Positions 34,986 to 45,222 of a stretch of DNA of 64,000 nucleotides are shown one piece after another. The stretch spans positions 25,072,442 through 25,136,441 of the forward strand of contig NC_061813.1 of assembly GCF_021462225.1 (NCBI RefSeq), written 5' to 3'. Source of the stretch: Girardinichthys multiradiatus (Eukaryota > Chordata > Actinopteri > Cyprinodontiformes > Goodeidae). The translations under genes were made by a program, and so were the position numbers. Under the pieces are notes generated by a model. It searched no databases. It was not told the origin of the DNA and saw only the letters and a list, made by a program, of their open reading frames with translations. Numbering within the stretch: position 1 is the stretch's first letter; every line of letters begins with the position of its first letter.

Positions 34986-37900
34986 AGAAATAACAGAAAT
35001 GAATCATTTGGGTCTAACTGCTCCAGAATGAAACAGCAAGCAGCAGTTTTATCTTAAACACAGCAAAATATCACATAGTATGAAGCTTGTGCTTTAGTGT
35101 GGCTTTAGGATAAACTTAAGTCAGGTTTTTACTTAAAGCAATATCTGCCTTCTTTCAATAGGGAGGGGAGAATTATATTAACAATATAGGATAATAAATA
35201 TAGGATAATAAAATTGCCCCGTAATAAAGGTTTCTCATACCATGATTATAAAAAATAGCCTAATTGGTAAGCCTCACTGATAGTATATTGATGATTGCTG
35301 TTAATGCTGTTTGACCTAATATTCCACAGCGGAATAGTATTTCTGCTAAATGCAACTGACATACTGAGGTAACCTATTTAATAATGGCTCAGTTTAATTG
35401 TTAGAACAATGTTTTTATTTGCAGGTTTGTAGAATATATGCAGTGATTGATTTATAGCAAAAATGACTGTGTTGAACTTTAAATTGTGTTTATCATAATT
35501 GAAATTGTCATGGGAATAAAAATACCAGACAATACTGTGAAATTATTGTAGGTCTATACCACCAGTACCTTAAAAACATTTTCAGATACGTGCGATCTTG
35601 TTGTTCTGGGCATTTTCTTTTTATATTTGTTCTTTTAATCTTGAGGCATTTTCTTTACTCAAAGCCAAGTAATCATCCCAAGTTCAGCAGGGAATTATCT
35701 CTGCAAAACTGTGAAATCTTCTGTCTTTAAAGCTATGACACACACTCACTGTGCTGTGAGCAAAATCAGTAAAATCGCTGCCAGCTCTGCAACAGTGTGT
35801 GGGTCGACAACCAAACGTCAGCCTTGTGAAACAGCGCTATCTGGTGTTAAAAGCAGAAAAACTACTGCGATGCGTTTCCACTGCCTCCTTTAAAAATTAC
35901 AGATGAACAGACATAGGCACAATTTTGCTTAGTTTATCTGTAATATTTGCCGGCAACAGCTTTATTTAAAATTTACTGCTAAAAACAAGCAATTAAGGTG
36001 TAAATTTAAAACTTTTAAATAAAACAAATATACCAGGGCAAGTATCAAAAATTAAAAAAGTTCCAAAATAATAATAAAAAATATATATATTTTATGAGAA
36101 AATATATATTTTTTAAATGCAATATAGATTGATATAAATGTACTTGTTTTCAATAGGTGTGTCTACTATGACAACTGATAGGTGACACTATTCTATGAGC
36201 TATATATAGTTTTTTTAGTAAAAACATTCTTCACAATTTATTTAAATACTAAAAGTTGTTTATTTGTGAAAATAAACATGACCAATGTTTATAGTTCTTA
36301 TTCTAAATGGAGTGATGCCTTTACTTCTGCAGCAATGAAAAGCATTTACTGATACCTGTCCTGGAAGCTGGAAGGAAAAACGTTTTATATCCGTTGTGAA
36401 AAAGCAAGGAGACTGTCATGTTTCATTTGAACAGTGTGTTTCTGTCAATTCATGATCTTCACCGTAAAAATAATCCACCCTCGTCTCACATCGCTTTAAC
36501 GTTCGCCAGGCAAATGTCCTGAAAACGTTAAGGATCATTATACAAGTTATCTGGTCTACCTTGCAAAGAAACAACTAGTTATTCATATTTACCACATTTG
36601 ATCACTTGAGAATCAGCAATGAGGAAATCCGTTTAAACACAGACAGAAAGCATTATTGGAGTTCTGTGTAAAATCATTCATACAAAAGAAAAATCTGGTA
36701 ATCTAGTAAAAACTAGCTCACGGATCCTGCAGAAAAGCATCTAAACCAAAAATCACTTCTGTTTTGGAAATTACAGAGGAACAGGGAGAGTTTACACTAT
36801 TAGTCCAACTTTCTACATGTATCAAGGTGTCAATACTTAATAGGGAAAAACAGATCCTGTACAGCAGCCATGACGGCAGCAGCTGCATTAACACATTAAC
36901 TGCCACTGCTTGCTATGACTCAGTTTAGCAACTAAAAGCTGTCATTAAAACAAAACAATCACTACAAGAGTTACTACATGACACCCCATCTTTTCATGTA
37001 TCTTTCATGAATTTGTACTCAAACATAAATGTAGATAAATTACATTTCTTCATTTATATTAATGTAAAAACTACAAACAGAAAGCAGATGTGTTGAGCCC
37101 CCAAAGCATACAGAAAACTAAAAAATAAATATAAATTAACTCTAAATTTAAAACATTCAGCAATAAAACCCTGATAAGTACTCTTTACATAATAGTGCAG
37201 CTTTTTAAAACAAACTATATTTAAGAAAACAGTGCTTTCATATCATTATTATCTGTTTAAATTGTTACATCAGTTGAAAAAGACAGAACTAAAATGTAGA
37301 GATGCCCCGATCAAAATATTTCAGCAGATTTTGCAAAGATCTGAGCTGCCCAAACCAATTTTCATGATTTCTCTTTAAGTACTACAATACAAGAATATAT
37401 AAGAAAGCATTCAAATTGTGCTTCTACAGCCTTCCTGTCGTGAGTAGTCATTCAATGTTTGAATTAGGCACAGAAGCTACGCCACACTGTCAGACATAGC
37501 AGTTTCTGTAAAAAAAAAAAAACAGATTTTTGAGTGATTTGGAGTCTCTGTGTCTATTCCCAGGGGAATGTATGTCCTTACATAAACTCTACGATCAACA
37601 TTTCCAAATCCAGGATGTTGCATAAGTCAGAGATGCTAACAAAAGCAACTTTGCTATACTCTGTTCAGCTGTCCTGTTATCTGCTGAAAGTTACTCTCTT
37701 GCAGCCTTAATGAAACACAAACATGTTTTAACACGTTGTAAAAAATATTTTTCTTCTAAATAGCTTCTGACTTCATTTTAAAATGTTGCTGATACCTAAA
37801 GTAGGTATAGTTACTGTGCCTCGTGAGCACTCAGTGTAGCGATTTCACTGCCCAGGATCTCTACTTAAGAAATATCTATACTTCCTAAAATAGAATGTAA

Positions 37901-38711
37901 ACTTAGAACTGGAAGAAAATGTGTCCGGATAGCAGAGGTTATTGAAAGGATAATGAACTTTTTACCTCAACAAAGCCTTCAGCTAGAGCAGCTAAAACAA
38001 AATAAGATAACTGAACCCAACCACTTTGTCATAATGTAAGACATTAACAAACCCACAACGTTTGTGTAAATAACTTTGATTTATGCGTTTGTTTTAGCTA
38101 AATGATTACTGGATAATAGAAAGCAAACAAGCAGCACAGAGAGCTATCCCTCAGATTATCTATTTAGTTAATTTAAACTATAAAAAATAAACTACATTCC
38201 TACTAAAGCAACATATTTTCACCCATTAAGGTATGTCCTTCCTGTCTTAAAAGCACAATAATCACTAACCTTCAGAGAACCATGAAAAGCAATTATGCAC
38301 CAATAATAAAAGGCATGGAAAAGCTGAAGCAGAACATGAGCAAACATGGGTCACAAGATCCAGAGTAGCCACCACTGTTAAGAAAGGTTAATGGTCTCTT
38401 TGTAGAAAACTTTGGTGAGCAACTTTGACCGGAAAAACTTATCCAACTTTCTTGAGATGTATTTTTCTTTGTTGTTTTGGTTTGAGGTTAACTGGACATT
38501 TCTGTGTTCAGACTCACAGCTAATTTTTGTTTTCTTGTCTTGAAAAAACAAAGTAAAAATGGTTCCTATGTACAAGAGAATACTAGCTGGAGCTTTAAGA
38601 ATTTTCATTCATTATTGTCTTCATTTTAGTGATTATAAAAAAAATCCAAGTTTACGTCTCCAACGATCTGAATACTGGGTCGATGCGGCACATTGAACAG
38701 TTCTGAACCCC

Positions 38712-38912
38712 TCAGACTCCACAGTCATTGGTTCTCTGCTGGAATCTGCGAGTGAGAGTGAGTGAGGTGGAGAAGGAGGCCACGGAAATGTGGAAGAGGA
38801 GCTGCCATATGTTCCTCATGCCGAGCAGGTACAAGTTGCATAGGACAATTATGCTCAAAAGGACGAATGACTTCAGCTTCTTCAGAGACGAGTGGAACAG
38901 GTAGAGGTGGCA
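38712..38912 (-). CDS. sec22c: SEC22C exon 6: last membrane segments and C-terminus
   Basis: 201 nt including the stop (38712-38714), phase 0, after a ctccgtag acceptor. It encodes CHLYLFHSSLKKLKSFVLLS, then YLLGMRNIWQLLFHISVA and a NDCGV end. The alternative frame with many Pro and His residues is a shadow. Confidence 0.93.
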   Translation of the reverse strand, partial: CHLYLFHSSLKKLKSFVLLSIIVLCNLYLLGMRNIWQLLFHISVASFSTSLTLTRRFQQRTNDCGV

Positions 38913-41900
38913 CTACGGAGTCGGTGACAAGAATACGGGTCAGACAGAGCCATCAAGTTATTACTGTTTGCAATGAGCAGCTGTGTTAACATGCAAACTG
39001 CAATTTACCTGAAAAGCACAGCAGATGAATGCAAGGAAAAATGCCACAACGTTCCAAATGCCTTCGTAGTCATCCTTTAGAAAGTTACATTAAAGAGCTG
39101 AATTAACTTTGGGGTTGGCAGAACATCTGCTTCTGCATATTTTAGATAAACTGGTACAACTTTTACAACTTGTAAAATAAAGGTGCACAGGTTTCATATT
39201 GACACATACAGGTGCAAATATATACATACAATATTTAGATAAATGTACCAGGTCTACAACCTGTGGCTCCGGAGCCAAAAGTGCCTCTTTGGACCTTCTA
39301 CGATGGCTTTGTCTAAAAATAATAAAGAGACTAATGTTTTTAAATAAAGATATAATAACAAATGCTGGTTTTGGCAGTTTTTCAATGTAATACTTGCATT
39401 GAATTTCCACAACGGATTAATACTAAACCAGTAATATTCTTTTAATCTATTTTTCTTATCTTTAGGTTGAAACTATATGCTTTTTTTTTTACATTATTTC
39501 CCAAAGAAATCTAAATCCCATAGAAGAAAATGTATCAATCCTCCTTTTGCAAAAGTTGCATGTTTTTCTATATTTTAAAACCTAAAAATAGAAGCAAAAT
39601 GATGGTTCTTTAAAAATGACAACAAATTTCTCATAGTAGATAACAAATTATAGATTGTCCTTATTTCAAAAGGTCATGTAACCTTTGCAGCTCTAAATAT
39701 AGTTTTATTTAACTGGACTGAGGGTCAAACTGGCTCTCTGATTGTAAAGGTTGCAGACCCCTGATCTAGCTGTTGAATTCAGGTGCAGTTAAAGACTTTG
39801 GAGGTTGTCTTTCTCCTTCATTATTCCATCCACCTTGTGCAATGCACCAGTACAAGTGGCATCGCAACAGTTCCTCAGCATCATGCTGCCACCACCATGC
39901 TTGACAGCTGGTACAGCCTTCTCAGGTTTTAAAGACACTTTGTCTCCTCTAAACATAAATTCTGTCACTGTGACCAAACATTTCAATCTCTATCTCCTCT
40001 GAACATAACTTTTTTGCCCAGAAGTCATTGGGCGTGTCCACATGGGCACCTCTATACTTCAGATGAGGTGTCAGCTTGAAGGTGTCAGCTTTGAAGCGTG
40101 TGCTTAGTTGGTGGTCCACATTGATGTTAACGTCACTTTTAGTGAATAATGAAACTAGTGTTCCAGCAGCTTCCAGTGATGGAGTTAAACATTGCTATTT
40201 CCTTTCATCTTGAACATTATAAGCATTTTCCTTTCTTCTTCCTGACGGTTTGGATTAGATGGTAGAAACCTGGAGACAGCTGCGTGTTCCAACAAGAAAA
40301 TGAGCCCAAACATACATCAGAAGTGGTTTTGGAAACGTCTGGTATGGCCCCAACCTCACACCTGCTACAAATGTATGGAGTATGCTTAAAAGGCAGCTCT
40401 ATGTCAGGAAACCAACCAAATACTATAAGCTCTACCATTTTTTCCCAGACTGTTGGACAAACATTAAGCCAGAATTATTCCAGGAAGTCATGGAGTTTCT
40501 TTGAAAGCTGCTAAAGGATGTTTAGTCAATTATTATTAGAAGTGTATGCACAATATTTGACCATGTGAGGATTAGAGAAAAACACAATAAATTCAAACTG
40601 GGGCATCCAGTTTTCATTTAAAAAAATCATTTTAGTAATATTTTATATCATTATCCCACTGTGCAAAAAGGGCTCAGATACATCTTTACAAGCACAAAAT
40701 TAAAATGACATCCATGCTTCTGAGGACTGTATGTAAACTTCTGACTGACACTGTACTTTTGAATCTATCATATGCCTAATGATTTTGACTAACTACAATG
40801 CAAAAGCACCTCTCTAACACATGACCACACTACAGTAAACCAAAAAAACATGTAACTGTTAAATCTTTGATCAGACCCCTGCAATGGCGATACCTGGAAG
40901 GTGTTCCCTACAAGGTGCACCCCGCGGATCACATTCAAAGATGCACACATGATATTAAGGACCAAAGAAAGGATGCCCGGGGCTGTCACTGGTTCAAGCC
41001 TCTGATTTATACCTGCTGAAACAAAAGAAAACAACAAAAGAATACATTTATCATGTCAGGACAGTGTAAAATATAAACCCACCCATATATATATCTGCAT
41101 TACTTAAGCATGAATTATATGAATACTGTAAAGAGACTGGTTCTTAATTGCCTTACCAGATGCAGCAGTTTGGTCTATGTGTCCATTTGCTGTCCCATTG
41201 GACAGCTCCACTTCATCCAGATTAATCACTTGTGGTGGACGGATCCTCAGGTCCTCTTGGACCTCTGCAAGAGTCACCTCTAGTGCAGGACCTCCACTCT
41301 GGTTGTACTGCTGCTTCAGTTTTTGAATAGTGCTGTCTGTTAGGTAGAAGCAACATTTAGATTTGAATGCATATATTTAACTGGTTTTAATGAAATTGCC
41401 CCTCAAGCAAATGCTTAAGAGCATTAACTTAGTAGAAAATCTTTTTGCTAAAAAAAAAAAAAAAAACAATAAAAATAGATGTCATTTTATTCTTCCCTCA
41501 CCAAATTCCAAAAATGGATATGGCCTGGCTGCCAGGGAAATGACAGTGTTGTTGAAGCATGCTGTGAACTCCCAACGCAAATCTTCCAGGAAGCAGAAGG
41601 CTTTAGCAGCGGGGAGGCTGCTGTGGCACACGCTCATGTAGGATACACCCTCTGAGGAGACGACGCTGAACAGGTGAGAGGAGATGAGGTGTTTGGTAAA
41701 CAAACAGTCCAGCATAGCATGGCATGGATGTGGGCACAAGAAGGTCTGAGCACGGGCTGATCCCTGGCACATATACCAGGTATCCTGATGCATAAACTGT
41801 ACATTACACATTTCAGGTTTTCATTATGAACTGATCTGTCAATTCAGATTTTGACCAGATCCAGTTTTACATTTTACTGAGGGCAATAACACATAAAACA

Positions 41901-43496
41901 GATAAAAGGTGCTGCCTGCAGGTGCTTTGTACTTGTAGAAAACGAAGAAAGGGCGATATCATCCCCATTTATTCAGAGACAATAAAAAGTTTACACACCC
42001 GTGTACAAATGTCAGCTCCTGTGATGTAAAATAGGAAACACTGATAAATAAACTCAGAACTTTTGAGACATATATCCTGCATTAATCAGCTGAAATACAA
42101 ATCTGTTAGAGGGATAAATATTAAAAATTCAAAAACACAACCACCAGGTTCCATATGTATATAAACTCTTATCCGCACTCTGTTGAACAACCTTTTAATT
42201 CGATTCCAGCTTTCAGTTTTCTTGGACACAAATCAATTATGATGCCTCTGATTAACATGAAATAAAGTTCACCCTGGTAGGATTCTCCTGATATTTGCTC
42301 GTTTGCATTTTGTTATCTAAAGCCATAAGTTGGATTGAAATGATTCTCATCTTTCACATATATCAGTCAGGAGGAGGATACAAAAAACATGCAGAGCTGA
42401 AGAAAATATGGGACAACAGTGACTTTACTAAAACTAGGACTGCTCATCACCACAAGAACACCATATCACTGTGAAATATAATGGTGGCGCCATCTTGCAC
42501 TTGCATTGGTTGCCTGTCTTCAGATTAAAGTAGCGTTTGTGTCTAGGTGGATCAAACATGAGGCGTTCTAAATAACAGTCAGTTTTGATTCAAAACCTGC
42601 AGGTGTCTGTTGAAAGATAAAGAATAAGTAGGATTTTATTTTTCAGCATTACAATAAGTAAAAATAGTTTCAGACTAGCCAATTCCAGAACAACATTTTT
42701 ACAGAAAAATCCACGGGGTCGCCTGAAGACGGGTTTGGACAAGAGACGTTCGCACATGATTTTGAGAACCTTTGCGAGGTACAGTGGGCAAATATCACCA
42801 AGTTCAAGATGTGAGACAGTTCTAGTAGACTTCAACCAAAGAAGACTGAACGCTGAAATTAAATCAAAAGGTGGTTCAACAAAGTACTAGTATTGTTTTT
42901 CTGTTGAATTGTACAGGATATGCATCACATTCCAGATGGAAAAGGTTATAAAATGATTCATCATGGCCTCATTTTTTAAGTAAGAAAAACCTTTGATTTG
43001 TTTAGGTGTATGTAGACTTTTTAGATCCATTGTAGATCAAAGCATATCTGCTTCACCTTTATCTGTTTGCTTTTAATAAATTCAAAGAAGTGCATCGAAT
43101 TACAAGATATTAGCTAATGTCTTTATGGACCAAAGATGGACAGATTGTGATTTCTGGTTGACTTACTGGTGCATTTATAACTGCAATAACCCAGATGTTT
43201 TACCATTTTAGCAGAAATAATCACTGTTAAACTGTAAAACAATGCTATTTTGATTTAAGGTTATCATACTGTGGGACTCTCCAAAAAATTTTTTTCAGGT
43301 TTCAGGGTCCTTACTATATATTGAGCTTCTGGCCCTTAATGGTTCCTCTGTCAGGAAAACGGGCCAGTGACTTGCTGATGGTCCTGAGCTGCTGCTTCCT
43401 CTCCTGGAGCTCTTTATTGTGCTCAAAGTTTGTGGAAGCTGACAGGGGGAGTCCATCCCTGACCCGCACCACGAACGCAAACAGGATCAGAGACAT
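38712..43496 (-). CDS. sec22c: SEC22C, vesicle trafficking protein SEC22 homolog C
   Basis: Six coding exons on the minus strand: 43496-43315, 41665-41502, 41336-41157, 41015-40894, 39074-39009 and 38912-38712. They sum to 915 nt, i.e. 304 aa plus stop, close to the roughly 303 aa I recall for human SEC22C. The N-terminal part is a longin domain (MSLILFAFVVRVRDGLPLSA; AFCFLEDLRWEFTACFNNTV with AARPYPFLEF). The middle is a variable acidic linker. The C-terminal third has four hydrophobic segments (in PGILSLVLNIMCASLNVI, WNVVAFFLAFICCAFQ, SFVLLSIIVLCNLYLL and LLFHISVASFSTSLTL), and the protein ends NDCGV. Unlike SEC22A/B-type SNAREs there is no evident R-SNARE coiled-coil before a single anchor. 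The family acts in ER-Golgi transport; the exact role of the C form is poorly defined. It is convergent with VIPR1 and divergent from NKTR, as in human. Confidence 0.93.
39009..39074 (-). CDS. sec22c: SEC22C exon 5: hydrophobic segment
   Basis: 66-bp phase 0 exon between a tctaaag acceptor and a gtaaat donor on the minus strand. It encodes DDYEGIWNVVAFFLAFICCA then FQ, matching the E-IGN-LAFL...FQ segment of SEC22C. It is too short to stand out as an open frame. Confidence 0.88.
39249..39763. mobile_element. Non-autonomous hAT-like element
   Basis: Starts caggtctacaacctgtggctccggagcc and ends ggctctctgattgtaaaggttgcagacccctg; the ends are imperfect inverted repeats of the CAGGGGTCTGCAACC type. 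515 bp, no transposase. No exact 8-bp duplication is left in the flanks. It lies in the SEC22C intron between exons 4 and 5. Confidence 0.6.
39781..40755. mobile_element. Degenerate Tc1-like remnant(s) in mixed orientation
   Basis: On the minus strand, 39789-39986 encodes VKHGGGSMMLRNCCDATCTG then ALHKVDGIM, a decayed Tc1 transposase block (normally GGGSIMLWGCF). On the plus strand, 40284-40330 reads FQQENEPKHTSEVVLE, the FQQDNxPKHTS block of the same protein class with the catalytic Asp changed to Glu. The right edge has a atgtaaacttctgactgaca terminus. The opposite orientations mean either two nested insertions or an internal inversion. Inactive. Confidence 0.6.
40894..41015 (-). CDS. sec22c: SEC22C exon 4
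   Basis: 122-bp exon (phase 1 to 0), minus strand. It encodes NQRLEPVTAPGILSLVLNIM then CASLNVIRGVHLVGNTFQ before gtatcg. The acceptor is ambiguous by one codon because of a tandem cag|cag (upper boundary 41015 or 41012), a NAGNAG-type site that could give two isoforms. Confidence 0.9.
41157..41336 (-). CDS. sec22c: SEC22C exon 3: linker
   Basis: 180-bp exon (phase 1 to 1) between a ctaacag acceptor and a gtaagg donor on the minus strand. It encodes STIQKLKQQYNQSGGPALEV, then QEDLRIRPPQVI and ELSNGTANGH. It matches the linker IIQK...L-L-PP...ANG pattern of SEC22C. Confidence 0.88.
41502..41665 (-). CDS. sec22c: SEC22C exon 2: second half of longin domain
   Basis: 164-bp exon (phase 2 to 1) between a ctgttcag acceptor and a gtgagg donor on the minus strand. 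It encodes VVSSEGVSYMSVCHSSLPAA then KAFCFLEDLRWEFTACFN and ARPYPFLEF, strongly matching SEC22C. Confidence 0.93.
41975..43034. mobile_element. Degenerate Tc1-like element in SEC22C intron 1
   Basis: Left end near 41986 reads taaaaagtttacacacccg and the right end near 43010-43034 reads tgtatgtagactttttagat, which are inverted versions of one terminus type. Internal sequence such as ccatatcactgtgaaatata and atggtggcgccatcttgcac follows the order of a decayed Tc1-like element of about 1.05 kb. No transposase frame survives. Confidence 0.55.
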
Positions 43497-43526
43497 GATA
43501 CCCTGAGTCTGCTGAGGATATGCAGC
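43315..43526 (-). CDS. sec22c: SEC22C first coding exon with short 5'UTR
   Basis: Coding from ATG at 43496-43494 to 43315 (182 nt, ends phase 2) before a gtaagg donor. It encodes MSLILFAFVVRVRDGLPLSA, then STNFEHNKELQERKQQLR and GQKLN, matching the SEC22C N-terminus. About 30 nt of 5'UTR precede the ATG, up to a plausible acceptor (catgtag at 43527). At least one non-coding exon upstream is therefore likely. Confidence 0.9.
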
Positions 43527-44143
43527 CTACATGTTGCAAAAAAGCAAAAATAGATTAAGGTAATTACTGTTTAAAAACGATTTAGTTTAACACATTAGTC
43601 CTGCAGTAAGCTCTATCGTTACATAGTTTTTACAAAATATTACTTACTATCAGACCTACAGCTAATCATTATTTTAGAAAAACAATAAGAATGAGTAGAA
43701 CTTGATTTATAGATATGACATCATTATGTAATGTACTTAATATAAGAAAGGTTTCATTAACGACCAATTGACATAAACACCTTACCTCATTGTTATAGAG
43801 TTCATGTTGCACCTTACCACAATGCTAATGTAAGTTAGCTCACTACAGCATCATACAAAACAAACACACTGCTGACTGAAAGGCCAACCTAATTAGTGAC
43901 TAATATAAACAAGCTTGAAAACCCTATAAAGCAATGCGAGTAGGACGGCTGACTTCATTTATCCAGAGAGCTAACTTGATTTCTGTTTCTGGATAACACA
44001 ATAACAAATCTTCTACGGTACAGCAGGAGGGACAAACTTCCTGAAGAAAACACCCCCATTCTTAAAAAAAAAAGGAAGTTTGCACAAGCTAGCGGTCTAC
44101 GGTCAGTGACTAGCTCGTTTTACCCAGCTAGCTACTGTACGTG
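43527..44143. promoter_or_regulatory. Candidate bidirectional promoter of SEC22C and NKTR
   Basis: SEC22C (minus) and NKTR (plus) start head to head with 1.67 kb between their ATGs. The interval probably holds both transcription starts. On the minus strand, donor-like gtaagg sites near 43787-43792 and 43812-43817 could end a non-coding SEC22C exon. On the plus strand a gtaagt donor at 44145 could end NKTR exon 1. There is no clear TATA box. Promoter position is inferred from gene arrangement, not from a diagnostic motif. Confidence 0.4.
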
Positions 44144-44144
44144 G
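44060..44144 (+). other. nktr: Candidate NKTR 5' non-coding exon
   Basis: The sequence ends gtacgtgg|gtaagt, a strong donor at 44145. The next coding exon has an acceptor at 45142-45143 followed by 21 nt of untranslated sequence before its ATG, so an upstream non-coding exon is expected. The 5' boundary given is arbitrary. Confidence 0.4.
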
Positions 44145-45164
44145 GTAAGTTATTTAATTTTGTGTTTGCTTTACATATATGTTGCGGCTTGGAATCTTTC
44201 GATAAATTTGCATAATTCGCGGTTAAATGCCTTTTAAGACCGAGGTTGTGGAGGATACAACGTAGGTTGCTGCGCAAACATCACCTAGCGCAGCTAGCAT
44301 TTAGCTAACAAAGTGCAGCTAGCGCAACCATTTTGATAGCGCCTCTGTTTTCAGGTTTATGAATTGAACAATGTTTAGGTAATTCCTAAATTAACCGTAA
44401 CATATCTTTTTTTGTCAGGTTATATAATTACATAATTGCTGTAGATGACATTACTGCGTTCTGTTGTAAATTAGGTTAATAGTCAGTAATGTAAACTAAA
44501 CTAAGATTTTTCTTTAATTCTTTCAACTGTTATATTTTTGGTCAGTTTATGTTGAATTTATATTTGGTCTCTACCGCTGACCTTACATATTTTTAATGTT
44601 TTCTTCTGCTTTGATCATCACATGACAAGTTATGTAAAGTGTTGCTATTACATCCAGCTTCCTTTCCTCATCTTGTATTACTTTTGCAAAAGTAAAAGTC
44701 TAATAGAGCAATCACATTTCCTGTGATTAGGACCCGCAGCGGCAGAGAGAAATTTAGGAGAAACCAGATTGTCTACATTTTTATTACATTTAAACACACC
44801 CATTTAATACCTTAAAGAAATGCTTAAGCTACACGTTTATACTTTTAAAAATAGAATTTAGGATACTTTATATTACCAATATAAAGCAAGATTGTGGTGT
44901 GTTCTGTTTATTTTTGAACAGGCGATGCATTCCTCTGTAGACTCCTATTTTCCCCTCCCACTGATCTCTCCTCTCCTGTGAATTTCTTCCCTCATTTAAT
45001 CTCTGTACTGTTTCCTAACCTTTCTTCATGCTGTCCCTTTTGAGTCTTAATAACTTGCAATGAGAAGTTAATGTGCCTTTTGGAGTAAACTGTTGGGTTC
45101 TTTCTTCTCAGTTTCTTTGTACTTTTCCTGCAATTTTTTTTAGGTCACCTGCCCTTTGATCATA

Positions 45165-45222
45165 ATGGGGGTAAAAGATCGCCCTCAGTGTTACTTTGAT
45201 GTGGAACTCAACCGGGAGCCAG
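45165..45222 (+). CDS. nktr: NKTR coding exon 1 (start codon)
   Basis: ATG at 45165; the exon begins at 45144 after tttttag. It encodes [19 protein letters not shown] and ends in phase 1 before gtaagg. This ATG is chosen because it gives the MG-xDRPQC-FD start of NKTR, and no upstream in-frame extension exists within the exon. Confidence 0.93.

Larger units (their letters stand above)
33892..38711. other. Intergenic to SEC22C 3' flank
   Basis: No coding sequence recognised between the LTR-like repeat and the SEC22C stop codon, apart from the repeat array and repeat remnant listed separately. The part near 38.2-38.7 kb is probably SEC22C 3'UTR (minus strand). I found no convincing AATAAA on that strand close to the stop, so the 3' end is undetermined. 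Confidence 0.4.

Noticed and set aside
43527..45143. Possible SS18L2 exons between SEC22C and NKTR
   Set aside because: No frame resembling the short SS18L2 protein was seen on either strand.
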